Shown here piece after piece: positions 28,520 to 39,660 of a stretch of 64,000 nt of DNA. The notes under the pieces are model-generated. The model saw only the letters and a program-made list of their open reading frames with translations. It had not been told where the DNA came from and did no database searches. The number at the start of each line of letters is the position of its first letter. The stretch's first letter is position 1. The stretch comes from Proteles cristata cristata. Its lineage: Eukaryota; Chordata; Mammalia; Carnivora; Hyaenidae. The position numbers and the translations under genes are program-made. The stretch is taken from positions 397,501 through 461,500 of the forward strand of contig JAESUZ010000334.1 in assembly GCA_017311185.1 (NCBI GenBank), read 5' to 3'.

Positions 28520-30622
28520 AACTCTCCCTGCCTGACGGCTGTGCTGATACATCATTGCCTTTGGTCTTCAGCTGGGAAATCAGCTCTTCTTGGGTCTGCA
28601 CCTGCTGGACTTGAACTTACACCATCGGCCCTGTGGGTCTCCAGCTCACCAACCGCATCTCTGGGGACTTGTCAGCCTCTGTGATCGTGTGGGCCAACTC
28701 CTTATTACAGATCTATCTGTATCAGGCCATCGATCCCCCCATCTAACTCTATGTCTCTAAATCTGTACATCTTTTTCTCTAGAGAGCCCTGAGCAATAGA
28801 CACGGGTCTTACCTGCTGTATTTTACAGACAAGGAAACTAAGTCCAGAACATTTAGATGGGAGGGTGGGAATTCAGAGTTGGAGGAACACAGGCTCCATG
28901 GAAGGGGGCACCCATAAACTCCAGAGATAGCGATGCTTGCTTCTCATTCGCAGAAGCCCGTAGGGCAAGTAGTTAATCCACATCACCGTGAAGATATAGT
29001 CACTGGATGCATCTAACGAAATCCCCAAGTAGGATGGAAGGCATTTTTCACACCGCAAATCTCCTGACATGGAATCACTTCCCGGGGCGGGGGAAGCCGC
29101 AACATGAGTTTTCCCAACATGACTTCATGGGTTTCCAGTCAACCGTGCCCACCTTCTCAGGAGACCCCCACCTCAAATTTTGCCGTTAAGAAAACCCTTG
29201 CTTGCAAGCCATCAGGGAGTTTGGGACTTTAGAGTGTTAGCTCCCATTTTCCCGAGTGGGCCCACACCAATACCCATCAGTCCTCACTGCCAAAGCTTGG
29301 TGGCGGTTTTCATGGGCTCGCTGCACATCGGCCGAGTGGACTCTCATTCAGTTCAGCTACATGCCTAGCTGTTGGGCAGGTTCTGGGTCTGGTGAAATGC
29401 CTGAGCCATGTAGCTTGGCCAGACGAGGAACTGATGGCCAAGGGCAGCAGTGAGCTGTCCCCTCCCAGGATGAGGGCTGGGGGCTGGGAAGGGGGACAGG
29501 TACCCCCATTCTGGGTTTTCAAAGCAGGAGGGAAATAGAAGGACAGGTGTCTGGATCTCGAGTCTAGTGGGAGGGTGGCCAGAACACATGCCGCCCGGCT
29601 GACCAGTAAAGGGACATGGCCCTTCTGGACCTTGGTGTTCGCTCCGAGCTGTGTGATTTCTTGCCATCGCCTCAACCATCTTCACCCCACGTTACGGGTG
29701 AAGAGCCAGGCTCAGAGGTCTTGCTTCCTGTCTCAAAACTGGAAAGCCGAGCAGCTTGGAAGCGATCCCACATCAAATCCTCCCCAGGGCCGAGTTCTGC
29801 CTCTTTTCCCTCCCTGCCCAAGTGGAAATCTGTTCTCTTCTAACCCAGAGAGGCAGGGAAGGCTTGTGAAAGGAGAATAACTCACAGTGGGTCGGAAGAG
29901 GAAGTAATACTTGAAGCAAATGGTGGGGAATGCAAGAGTTAGCTGTAGGCTGCAAAACGCAGGTGGGCAGAAGACCATTTGGTTTCCTGACGGAGTTTTC
30001 ACGATTTCCTGCTGATTATTTAGCCTGTATCAGCCTTGTTCTGGTTCCTGTAAATGCCAACAGCTGCCTCTCACACGTGGGTTCTACAAACTGGTGGGGA
30101 ATCTGCAAAGCGAGACCGAGGACTCAGCCGGGACCCGGGGAAGCCCCTTGAAGTGTCACAGTTGTGCACCGGAAGAAGGATGTCTGATCCCGATCTCCAA
30201 CACCCGCGACGTGTGTGCACTATGGGGCCTCCTGGGGAGGAGAATGTATTTGCGTTTGCATCTTGTAAGTTTCCGGGAACAGGGCACTCAGATCGGGAAG
30301 CCACCTGCATTTTGCATTAGGGCTGAAACGCACTTACTGGCTTTCAGTGCGGAAAGATGGTAAAATACGTTGGTTAGGAGCAAGCACTTAGGGGTCAGAC
30401 CTGGATCGGAGCGCTAGCTCTCGCCCTCCCCAACACTCAAATGCTGAGAGGAGCTTTGCTCCTGTGCAGCTGTGGGAATACAGCTCCTTCGTGGGATGGG
30501 CTTGGTCTAAATCCCCTTCGGCTACTTTATAGTTTTCTTGCTAAGCCTCAGTCCCATTTCCTGGGAAGAAGGTGCTAATGATAGCGGTCGCCTCAGAGGG
30601 GGAAGGCAACATGGAATGTCAC
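28520..30622. other. Intergenic, unassigned
   Basis: No gene was recognised. MIR-like traces lie near 28805-28860 (TTTTACAGACAAGGAAACTA), 29660-29720 and 30370-30600. Confidence 0.35.
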
Positions 30623-30642
30623 AAATTCTGTATACAATTCTT

Positions 30643-30858
30643 TTTTTTTTTTTTTAATATTTTTATTTATTTCTAGGAGAGAGAGAGAGACAGTGAGCAA
30701 GGGAGGGTCAGAGAGAGAGGGAGTCAGACTGAAACAGGCTCCAGGCTCTGAGCTGGCAGTCAGCACAGAGCCCGACGCGGGGCTCGAACCCACGAACCGC
30801 GAGATCATGACCTAAGCGAAAGTCGGACGCTTAACCGACTAAGCCACCCAGGCGCCCC
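30643..30858 (-). repeat. Young felid SINE with perfect target-site duplication
   Basis: Reverse copy with TTTATTTCTAGGAGAGAGAG and GAGCTGGCAGTCAGCACAGA. The 20-bp duplication AAATTCTGTATACAATTCTT is identical at 30623-30642 and 30859-30878. Confidence 0.96.
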
Positions 30859-31031
30859 AAATTCTGTATACAATTCTTAGCAAACTGCCTGCGGGCTAGT
30901 ACGAACAAATGCTGGCCAGTACGGTTCTGGTTATGTTGCAGTTACTAGTACCTTAGTGCTGGTAACTAACCCCTTGGTCTTCCACCAAGAACATCCCTGC
31001 AGCCCTGGCGCTGGGTTTATGTGGCTTGATG

Positions 31032-31047
31032 CCACAAGGGGGCGCTC
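31032..31047 (+). promoter_or_regulatory. Strong CTCF-like motif
   Basis: CCACAAGGGGGCGCTC agrees with the CTCF core consensus CCASYAGRKGGCGCY at nearly every position, in non-repetitive DNA. The motif is seen directly; occupancy is inference. Confidence 0.6.
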
Positions 31048-32440
31048 CCACCGTGGCACTCAAGGCCGTCTTGGAAGGAGCCTTGTGCTGGGCGATTCTA
31101 GGGAGAGTGTTAGTCATTTTGCAGCTGCACCGTGGCCTTGCCTGGGTTCTTTGTTTCCTTTGTTCTGTTGGCTTCGTCTGTGTCCCATTGGAAAACTTGT
31201 TTATCTCAGTTTGCCTGCCAGCAGGGCTAATTTTCCCTGTCTCAGTGATTATACAGATCTCTGCGATCAAAGGCTTGGGTTTCATTTAAGCCAACACATG
31301 CTCGTTCTTCCCGGCACGCACCAAAACAACCCTTTGTCACAGCCTCACGGCTGCACCTGTGTCCCACCTGGGCTCCCGATCCGCCAAGCTGGCCCCGCCT
31401 TATGTCTGCAAGCCGCTCTACCGGGAATGCTGTCTGCTGTGCTTGGCTCGCTCTTGTCATTCAGTTTCTGCTCAAAAAGCATCCCTTTCGTGACCCCCTA
31501 ATTGTGAGCTCCCACCCAGCTCTCTGATAGCCCCTGTCTCTGCTCTGCTAGCTTTCATTTACCGCTCTCAAGTTATTTTGTTCATCGTCTGTTTCCTTCA
31601 CGAGAGGCAAAATGTCACAGACACATCTCCCGCATGAAGGGTGCTTGGTATGTGCTGGGTGCTTAGTAAACAGTTGTGGAACAAAGTGAGGAGGCAGGAA
31701 TATCCCGGCACCTGATCCTTTCCTGTCTGCTCCAGAGGATTCTAAGGGATTGGAAGGGGAGCTGATGTCCTGGGGTCCAGCGTCTCTCTGGGGCAGCATT
31801 TCCCTCTGCTGCAGCCTAACCTCACTGCTGTTGGGCCATTTCCATCAAGAGCTCCGTACCTCATGACACGCCCTGTGCATTTCTCAGAAGCCTGAGCTTC
31901 ACTCAGTGGTCTCAATTCCACCCGCCCTAGAACTGCTGAGAGTAAGGCTCATGATGGCCCTCCCAGTAACGGAGGATGGCGCTCAGACCTCAGTCTCTGG
32001 ACTTCCCTTCCACAACATGGCTTCTAGGAGTCACTTTCCACTCCTCATCTCAGGAACCTGAAAAATCTCAGGGGTGTCCTTCTGCACCCTTGATACTATT
32101 CGTGACCTTTTCTGCAGGCGCCCAGGTTTGGGGTACAGAGAGGATCTTTAGGTTTCATCAGCTTCTCGAGGTTCACTCTTGAACTCAGAGCGGTCCAGAA
32201 GCTTCCAGAAGCCGTCATGTGTCTACCTGTCTCTCCATTGTGTAAGGTGGGTGTCTCCCTAACAAGGGCTACCTATTCTAGGTGCGCCCGTTCCCCAACT
32301 CCTCACATCAGTGCTTCTCTGGTGTTCGCTTCTCTTTCTGTGAATGAGGAAAGACGGCCCCAAAAGGGCAGGCTTTTCTCTGTTTTGAGACTGAGCTGTT
32401 AGATGTGCTCAAGAGTGCTAGACCATGCTGGCGTGCTTTT
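31048..32440. other. Intergenic, unassigned
   Basis: No gene and no confidently assigned repeat. Confidence 0.35.
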
Positions 32441-33425
32441 CATCGGGAGATGATAAGTTTGCTGTCTTATGAAGCACATGGTCTCTTTTTTTTCTGTTAA
32501 TATAACTATACTCGTTTTCTTCTGATAAATATTTGCCTGTGATTTCTTTCCCCATCCGCTTATTTTAAATGCGAGTACTTATGTTTTAGGTAAGTTTCTT
32601 ATAAACAGCAGAAGGCCGTCCTAAAGAAAAAATCCAGTCTGACAGATTCTCTCTTAACCAGCAAGTTTAGTTCGTTTTTATTGCAATTATTGACGCTTTG
32701 AATTTTTCCTACAATCTTATTTCCTACTTTCTGGTTAACCTGGTTTTTAAAATTGTCATTATTTCCATTATTTTGAAATAAAATCTATTTCTCTTCTTTA
32801 GCTCTTGAAAAATTGCCTGTTGTTTTTTTTAGTGGTTGTCCTTAACCTATGTATTTAACTCAGTTTGTAAAGTTCTGCAATTTTTTTTTGTCCTTCACCC
32901 AAACATTTGGTATAAAATACATAGATTTTATTTTATTTATTTTTTAAGTTGATTTGTTTGAGACAGAAAGAGGGAGGGAGAGAGAGAGAATCTCAAGCAC
33001 ACTCTGCACTGTCAGCACAGAGCCTGACGTGGGGCTCGAACCTACGAACTGTGAGATCATGACCTGAGCTGAAATCAAGAGTCAGATGCTTAACCGACTG
33101 AGCCACGCAGGTGCCCCATAAAACACACAAAGTTTAGAATGTTTTCACTATAATCACTCATCCAGTTTTACATGTTATTTTTGAGTGGTATCTGAGTTCC
33201 ACTTTGTTTTTATTTCTCCTCAAACTAATTATAACTTTTATTTAGTCAGTGCTTGCTCTGAGTTTCTGGCAAATTTACTATCTTCTTTGCTCATTTCAAT
33301 TCTTCTTCTAGGTTTAGTTTTCTTCTTTTTGAAATACTTCCTTCGATGTTTCCTTTACTGAAGCTCTGTGGGTCAATTCACTCATTTCTATTTCTGTAAA
33401 AATCTTAATTCCTTCCATCATGCTT
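32441..33425 (-). mobile_element. Ancient L1 fragment, interrupted by a SINE
   Basis: T-rich text such as GTTTTAGGTAAGTTTCTTAT, ATTGCAATTATTGACGCTTT and CTCATTTCTATTTCTGTAAA resembles antisense coding sequence of old L1 elements. It is split by the SINE at 32925-33117 and followed by a younger L1 3' fragment. Confidence 0.5.
32925..33117 (-). repeat. Felid SINE inside ancient L1
   Basis: Reverse copy ending GAGCCACGCAGGTGCCCC, flanked by TATAAAATACA and ATAAAACACAC as an imperfect duplication. Confidence 0.92.
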
Positions 33426-33433
33426 TTTTTCCC

Positions 33434-33800
33434 TTTTCAAATATTTATTTGAATTCTAGGTAGTTAACACACACTGCAATATTGATTTCAGGAGAAGAAT
33501 TCAGTCATTCATCACTTACATACGACACCCAGTGCTCATCCCAACAAGTGCCCTCCTGAATGCCCTCCCCCATCAAGCCCCGCCCCCCACGCCCCTCCCT
33601 TCCATCAACTGTGCGTTCTTTGTATTTAAGAATCTCTTATGGTTTGCTTCCCTCTCTGTTTTTCACCCTCCCATATGTTCATCTGTTTTGTTTCTTAAAT
33701 TCCACATATGAGTGAAATCATACAGTGTTTGTCTTTCTCTGACTTATTTTGCTCAGGATGATACATTCCAGCTCCATCCACTACCGACTCTTTCTTCCTT
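33434..33800 (-). mobile_element. Carnivore L1 3' end fragment
   Basis: TTGATTTCAGGAGAAGAATT, CCCAGTGCTCATCCCAACAA, AAGAATCTCTTATGGTTTGC and CCACATATGAGTGAAATCAT are the standard antisense 3' region of carnivore L1. 5'-truncated. Confidence 0.85.
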
Positions 33801-35640
33801 GCCTGGTTTCGTATCTGCTCTGGCATTTGATCTGTGATAGGGCTTTATAGTTCTTTGACTTTCCTGGGCCATAAGCTAGTTTGGAAAATGTAAAATTAGT
33901 TAACGCGACCAGAGACGTTTTTACCCTCTGTCTCGTCGGAAAATTGCCCTTCTTGTGACGTGAGGAGTCTGGTAACAGAATGTGTGGATCGCAGTTGAAG
34001 TTACACAGTAGATCAATTGGGCATCTGGTGAAGGTTAAGGACCTAACTGATTTAAAAACTAAGCCCCCATGAGGAATGAATAGGATTTAGGGGAAACTTC
34101 CAGACCAGGAAAGGGAAGGGCAGGGGGCCGATAGTTACTTAACTCCTTCCTTTCCCTGGACCACACCTTCACAAATCCCACGACGGTCACTGGATGCACC
34201 AGGTGCTGTGGTGTGGCCCAAGTAGGACCCGGGGAAGGTGCATTCCACCTGGCTTTATCACCTGTGGAATTTAATTATTTATTCATCTGACATTACTCTG
34301 TGCCCTCATCAATCTTTTAAAAATATTTTAATTTGCTTGTATTGCTTGCTGTATCCAAAGCACCTGCCCCTTCTGCGTCAGTGTTCTCATCTGTAAAACA
34401 GGTGAATGGTTCAACTGCGTGGCAACCCCAAGTCACAATTCCAGCTATAGCCACATGGGCCAACCGAAGCCAGACAGAGAGGGCCGGCCAACAAGAGTTC
34501 TGATCCCCGTCCTCACGGGAGAATCCTCGGTGTAGACAGGCAGGTATCGTTAGCTCCGTGTTGGGCTCCCACGCACTTTTTCTTTTCAACTGGAAGGTGA
34601 TTTCACCAGGACAGAGGCGTGAGGACAAGAGGCAGCTATGGATTCACTGCGTAGCGGGCCAGGTGTGCAAATCCGTAACGCTGTCCCAGCCCCTCCGCTG
34701 GGCTCTCCTTCTGTGTGTATTTCTTAGCCGTCTAGGGAGCCCAGAAAATGGTCGCAGAAATGTACAACCAGAATCTGGCAAAGCACAGAAATTCTGTAAC
34801 ACAAAAATATGTCTTTTAATATTTTAGTTGGGCACGCGGACAGCTGTTAGAGGCTCGGATGCTGACGTCCAGAAGGAAGAGTGACTGACAATCTGCGGCA
34901 CATTTTTGACGTGGAATTTCCCCTTGCTGTTCTCAGATGAGAGTTGCTGCGGCTCAGGACGCGTGGTGGGGACTGTGGGGCAATGTTGTGCCTCGGGGGG
35001 TCCCCAGAGAGTAGCGTGGTGCTCCCAGGATGTGGTGCTCCAGGGACCTCACCCCCTAGGCCGCTACTGATGGCACCTTCACTGCGAGGGACACAAAGGG
35101 CTGCTTTTCTGGATCAGGCTCAGAGCCTGGGCCACGTCTGGGGGGACGACTTCTTCGGCCGGGGCCCCGTCTCTCCGTCACCCTGTAGCATTCACTCGCC
35201 CTGCACGCGGCGCCCGGTGAGGCTTCCTGGTGCCAGGCCGAGGGGCAGCCCTGCCCACACCCGCCTGCTTCCACCTGCCCGGCGCGTCCCCCTGGCAGCT
35301 GGGGGTTCTCCAGCCCACGTCTTTCCCTTTCCCAGAGTGGGACCTTCCCCGGCCCCTGCCTTGAGGCCGAGATGGCTGCTAGGGGACAGGATTTGGGGAG
35401 ACAAAGCAGTGAGGACACTCCTCCCTCGCCCAGCCCGAGCGCTGCGCCTACACCCCTAGACCAGGAAGGGCCCTGGTTGGCTTATATGTTGCTTGGCTCC
35501 GACGTCAGGGTGTGGTCTGTGGCGAATGTGCACTGAGGAAGTGGGGAGGTGTGTGTGGCAGTGTCCTCGGGTGCGGGGGGTTACCTGACAGACCCGGAGC
35601 TTCCGCACCCCACTGCCTTCAGATGTGCATCAAAGGAATG
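33801..35640. other. Intergenic; GC-rich block at 34930-35470
   Basis: No gene was recognised. The GC-rich section has long chance open frames on both strands but no conserved protein and only moderate CpG density. Confidence 0.35.
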
Positions 35641-35846
35641 GGTTTTGTTTTTTGTTTTTTGTTTTTGTGAGAGAGAGAGTGCAAGCAGGGGAGGGGCAGA
35701 GAGGGAGGGAGACACAGAATCCGAAGCAGGCGCCAGGCTCTGAGCTGTCAGCACAGGGCCGGACGAGGGACGGGAACCCACAAACCATGAGATCGTGACC
35801 TGAGCCAAGGTCAGACGCTTAACCGACTGAGCCCCCCAGGCGCCCC
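35641..35846 (-). repeat. Felid SINE
   Basis: Reverse copy with a (TTTTG)n-rich tail (GTTTTGTTTTTTGTTTTTTG) and the end CCCCCCAGGCGCCCC. Confidence 0.93.
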
Positions 35847-36480
35847 GATACCTGCGTCAAATGGAAATGCAAACTGGTTCCCACAGGTGCCGTGAGAAAC
35901 ACTCTTTGAGAAGCACTGTTCTCTACTTTCCTGCGAGGCCCTGAGTGACTTAGTTTCCCGCAATGCTGTTATTTGGATTATTGTGATAAAACGTGGAGAC
36001 CAAATTTGGGAAATCAATCTAGAAATGCTCTTTATGACAGGAAGTGCTGTTTACCTTGGGACATGTTGAAGCTCAGGGCCGTAGAAGGCAGTTTTGGGGA
36101 GGATCCTGAGTGTGTCTGGAGTTGATGTGGAAGAGAAGAGGTGTGAGGGTGGGTGGCTGATCTACGCCGGTCCGCAGCCCCCCCACCCCCACCGCTTGTT
36201 TCTAGGACAGTGTGACAGGGCGGTCAGCCCCACGGCCACAAAGGCCGTCTCTCAGCGCTGAGGCCCAGAGAACGCTGACCAGCCCGGCCTTTCTTACTGG
36301 GCGGCATCGAACCACCGCTCCCAGCTGAGCCCTGGCCAGGAGATGATGGACGTCGGTGGGGACATCGGTGAGGAAGAAACAAGGACGGTCGTAAGACTGA
36401 CCATGGTCCTCAGTGTGGCCTGAGGCGGACTCCACCCAGTCAGGTTCATTGCTGCCCTCTGAATGGCTTTGAGTGACTAC
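35847..36480. other. Intergenic, unassigned
   Basis: Nothing recognised. Confidence 0.35.
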
Positions 36481-36483
36481 ATG

Positions 36484-36762
36484 GGCAGGGTGGGGGCACA
36501 GATGGGGTGGGGGAGGGGCACAGATGGAGAGGGGGCACAGATGAGGTGGGGAGGGCACAGATGGGGTGGGGGCACAGATGGGGTGGGGGAGGGGACAGAT
36601 GGGGTGGGGAGGGCACAGATGGGGTGGGGAGGGGCACAGATGGAGAGGGGGACACAGATGGGGTGGGGGAGGGCACAGATGGGGTGGGAGAGGGCATAGG
36701 CAGGGTGGGGGGACACAGATGGGGTGGGGGAGGGCATAGACGGGGTGGGGGAGGGCACAGGT
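36484..36762. repeat. G-rich VNTR, about 20-bp unit
   Basis: About 13 imperfect units of the type GGCACAGATGGGGTGGGGGA with variants GGAGAGGGGG and GCATAGGCAGG. Each unit has several runs of three or more G, so the plus strand has strong G-quadruplex potential. Confidence 0.95.
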
Positions 36763-36834
36763 AAGGCCAGAGAACCACCATCTTTTGAGTGTCTCCTGAC
36801 ATCTTATGCTTCACACATGTCACCTCACTGATCT

Positions 36835-36970
36835 CTCCCAGCAGCCATGTAGTGAATGTTATTATATCCCATTTGACAGGCAGGCAAACTAAAGCTCAGA
36901 GAGATTCAGTAATTTGTCTGGGATCACACAGCAAGACCCTGAGTGCAGCAGGATGCGAATCTTGTGCCTC
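36835..36970 (-). repeat. MIR fragment
   Basis: CAGGCAAACTAAAGCTCAGA, TCAGTAATTTGTCTGGGATC and ACACAGCAAG are a good MIR reverse match. Confidence 0.75.
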
Positions 36971-37029
36971 AGTAGCAGGAAGGCAATTACTGTGGGTGCT
37001 GGCATAAGGACTGTCAGAAGTGAACACCC

Positions 37030-37456
37030 AGGGGCACACATCAAGAGTCGGTTAGAAGTCAGACTCTCGATTTTGGCTGAGGTCGTGATCTCACAATTTG
37101 ATTTTTGTTTTTGTCTTTAATGTTTTATTTATTTCTGAGAGAGAGACAGCATGAGCAGAGGAGGGTCAGAGAGAGAGGGAGACACAGACTCTGAAAATAG
37201 GCTCCAGGCTCTGAGCCGTCAGCACAGAGCCCGACGCGGGGCTCGAACCCACTAACCGTGAGATCATAACCTGAGCCGAAGTCGGATGCTTATCCAACTG
37301 AGCCATCCAGGCGCCCCAATGATCTCACAATTGTGAGTTCAAGCCACCCATTGGGCTCTGTACTTACAGCTTGGGATGTTCTCTCTCTCTCTGCCTTCTA
37401 CCCCAGCTTGTGCTCTCTCTCTCTTAAAAATAAATAAGCATTAAAAAATAAATACA
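37030..37456 (+). repeat. Older SINE split by a nested SINE
   Basis: The front part (37030-37100; GAAGTCAGACTCTCGATTTT) resumes at about 37318 (GTGAGTTCAAGCCACCCATT) and ends in AAAATAAATAAGCATTAAAA. The middle is occupied by a reverse SINE at 37101-37317. Confidence 0.9.
37101..37317 (-). repeat. Felid SINE nested in an older SINE
   Basis: Reverse copy. Its target-site duplication TGATCTCACAATT (37086-37098 and 37320-37332) is part of the host SINE's own sequence, which proves the nesting order. Confidence 0.95.
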
Positions 37457-37686
37457 GGGGCACCTGGGTGGCTTAGTCGGTTAAGCGTCCGACTTTCGCT
37501 TAGGTCATGATCTCGCGGTTCGTGGGTTCGAGCCCCGCGTCGGCCTCTGTGCTGACTGCCAGCTCAGAGCCTGGAGCCTGTTTCAGAGTCTGTGTCTCCC
37601 TCTCTCTCTGACCCTCCCCTGCTCATGCTGTCTCTCTCTCTCTCTCCTAGAAATAAATAAAAATATTTAAAAAAAAGAAAAAAAAG
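37457..37686 (+). repeat. Young felid SINE in the A-rich tail of the preceding SINE
   Basis: Young subtype (TTTCGCTTAGGTCATG, CTGACTGCCAGCTCAG). The duplication AAAAAATAAATACA at 37443-37456 and 37687-37700 comes from the older SINE's tail. Confidence 0.95.
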
Positions 37687-37963
37687 AAAAAATAAATACA
37701 TTTTTTTAAAAAAAGAAATGAATGTTCAAAGTGGACCTGAATACTTTATATTTTCATTTATTTACACATTTCCTTCATTTTCCAGATATTTATTGAGCAC
37801 CTGGTTTTTGCTCTACTGGCAGGTCAGATAGAGGCTCACCGATGTGGCATGGTGAGCCCCTCCGAGGGCCTCTGTGACATCACCAGGCATCAGGACAAGG
37901 GGAGGACCAGAACTGGGGGCACGTGGCTCGCACGTAGGGATACAGACTCATGGGTTCATTCCC

Positions 37964-38000
37964 TGCACGCGTGCGTGTGCGCGCGCGTGTGTGTGTGTGC
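37964..38000. repeat. Alternating purine-pyrimidine tract (Z-DNA prone)
   Basis: An uninterrupted alternating run of 37 bp, starting TGCACGCGTGCGTGTGCGCG and continuing with GT units. CG/CA steps of this kind strongly favour Z-DNA. Confidence 0.85.
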
Positions 38001-38734
38001 TCATGGCCATGGCCACACACATGAGATGTAATGTGATGGCATAATTATAGGAATGACTAACACCCCGGCTTCCTCCACCGCCCTGCTCTGATCACATTCG
38101 GCCCCAGAATGCACTGTAACAATGCGTCACTCCTATTCCGAGGCAGAAGGCACTAACTCTTAATTATAAGCCAGGACTGGAGATGAGTAAATAAATATGC
38201 GTGCCAGTCTGAAGGCTATAATTAGAACTACCCTTGGCTAAAGAAAAGTGGAGACGTTTTAATTCTAGGCCTCTTCTCGAAGGTGGAGCTTCCGCTGTGT
38301 TAATACGGGACATTCCGAGCACACAGCAGCATTGTGAGAGGGCAGCTTTCTGGTCCGTGCGGCTGGGATGTACTCTGCATCCCACTGGCTATTTCGGTTC
38401 CGTGTTTATTCCCCAAAGTCCATGACGGTTAGTGTTTTTCAGAGTTTTCTGACAGTGACTTTGAATGATAATTTTGCATAAAATGTCGAACTCTATTTTT
38501 GTAACAAGTTGGCGTCATTTCTGGGCAATAGTGGGTGGGATGATGATGGATGGACATCTATTCTATTTATTCTATTTAATATATATTCTCAAGCGTCCAC
38601 GCTACGCCGGGCACTGTTCGAGGCATGAGTGATGCAGATGACTTGCTTCGTGGAACTTGGAGCTTACTTTTTAGTGGATGAAGATACACAGATAAATGAT
38701 AAATAAGTGTACAGCTAAGAACATAATGCACACA

Positions 38735-38940
38735 GGGGCACCTGGCTTAGTCAGTTAAACAGCTGACTTCGGCTCAGGTCATGATCTTGCAGTTTGAGGG
38801 TTTGAGCCCCGCATTGGCCTCTGTGCTGACAGCTCAGAGACTGGAGCCTGCTTGGATTCTGTGTCTCCCTCTCTCTCTGCCCCTCCCCTGTTCAAGCTCT
38901 ATCTCTCTGTCTCTCAAAAATAAATAAACATTAAGAAAAA
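38735..38940 (+). repeat. Felid SINE inside L2
   Basis: Starts GGGGCACCTGGCTTAGTCAG and ends AAATAAATAAACATTAAG. The flanks AAGAACATAATGCACA and AAGAACATATTGCACA form a near-perfect duplication. Confidence 0.93.
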
Positions 38941-38999
38941 AAGAACATATTGCACAAAAAATGTCAGATGGCCATAAGCGCTGTAAAGGAATATGTCAG

Positions 39000-39096
39000 G
39001 GGGGTGCCGGCTGGCTCAGTTGGTAGAGTGTGAGACTCTTAACCTCAAGGTCGTGAGTTCAAACCCCTCTCTGGGTGTGGAGCCTACTTAAAAAAA
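39000..39096 (+). repeat. Older short SINE inside L2
   Basis: GGGGGTGCCGGCTGGCTCAG followed by the short ending GAGCCTACTTAAAAAA. Flanking TATGTCAG and TGTGTCAG. Confidence 0.85.
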
Positions 39097-39544
39097 TGTG
39101 TCAGATGAAGGGATAGCATGAAGAAGGAGGGTGCCATCTTCGATGGGGTAATCGGGGAAGATTCTAATGAAAGACGTTGCAGCGCAGACCTGATGGAGAT
39201 GTGTTGAGAAAAAGCATTCAAGCAAAGAACACAGGAAGTGCCAAGGCCCTGAGGCAGGAATCTGCCTGAAGTGTCCAGAGATCAGCAAGAAGGCCAATAA
39301 AGGAAGTAAGAGCAGAGAGGAAGCCAGGGGCCACATCGAATAGCTGCGAGGGCCACAGTAAGGGCGTGGCTATTACCCAGAGGAAGATGGGAGCCACTGC
39401 GGGGGTTTTGAGCAGAGGAGTGACATGATTCAGTTTCAGTTTTACAAGAGTTATTCTGGCTCTGTGCAGAGCACAGAGTGAAAGGAACGAGTGTGTGAAG
39501 GAACAGCCCACCAGGTCTCTCACTGGGGCAGAGCATGGTGGCCA

Positions 39545-39660
39545 GTGGACCGGCCTGACACCAGGTGCCCGATCACGGTTGTGTGGTCCTGGCCCAGCTG
39601 CGGAATCTCCCTGTGCCTCATTCTACTCACCTGTAAAACGGGGACAATAACATTACCTTC
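39545..39660 (+). repeat. MIR fragment
   Basis: TGTGTGGTCCTGGCCCAGCT, CTCTACTCACCTGTAAAACGG-like text and GGGACAATAACATTACC match MIR in forward orientation. Confidence 0.75.

Larger units (their letters stand above)
38565..39470 (+). repeat. LINE L2 3' region, interrupted by two SINEs
   Basis: CACGCTACGCCGGGCACTGT, CTTCGTGGAACTTGGAGCTT, GGCCCTGAGGCAGGAATCTG, CAGAGATCAGCAAGAAGGCC and TTTGAGCAGAGGAGTGACAT follow L2 in order. SINEs at 38735-38940 and 39000-39096 split it. Confidence 0.85.

Noticed and set aside
27981..28535. A poly-Glu protein frame, with poly-Ser and poly-Phe frames on the other strand
   Set aside because: All are translations of the simple purine repeat. No unique coding sequence, start context or splice structure supports a gene.
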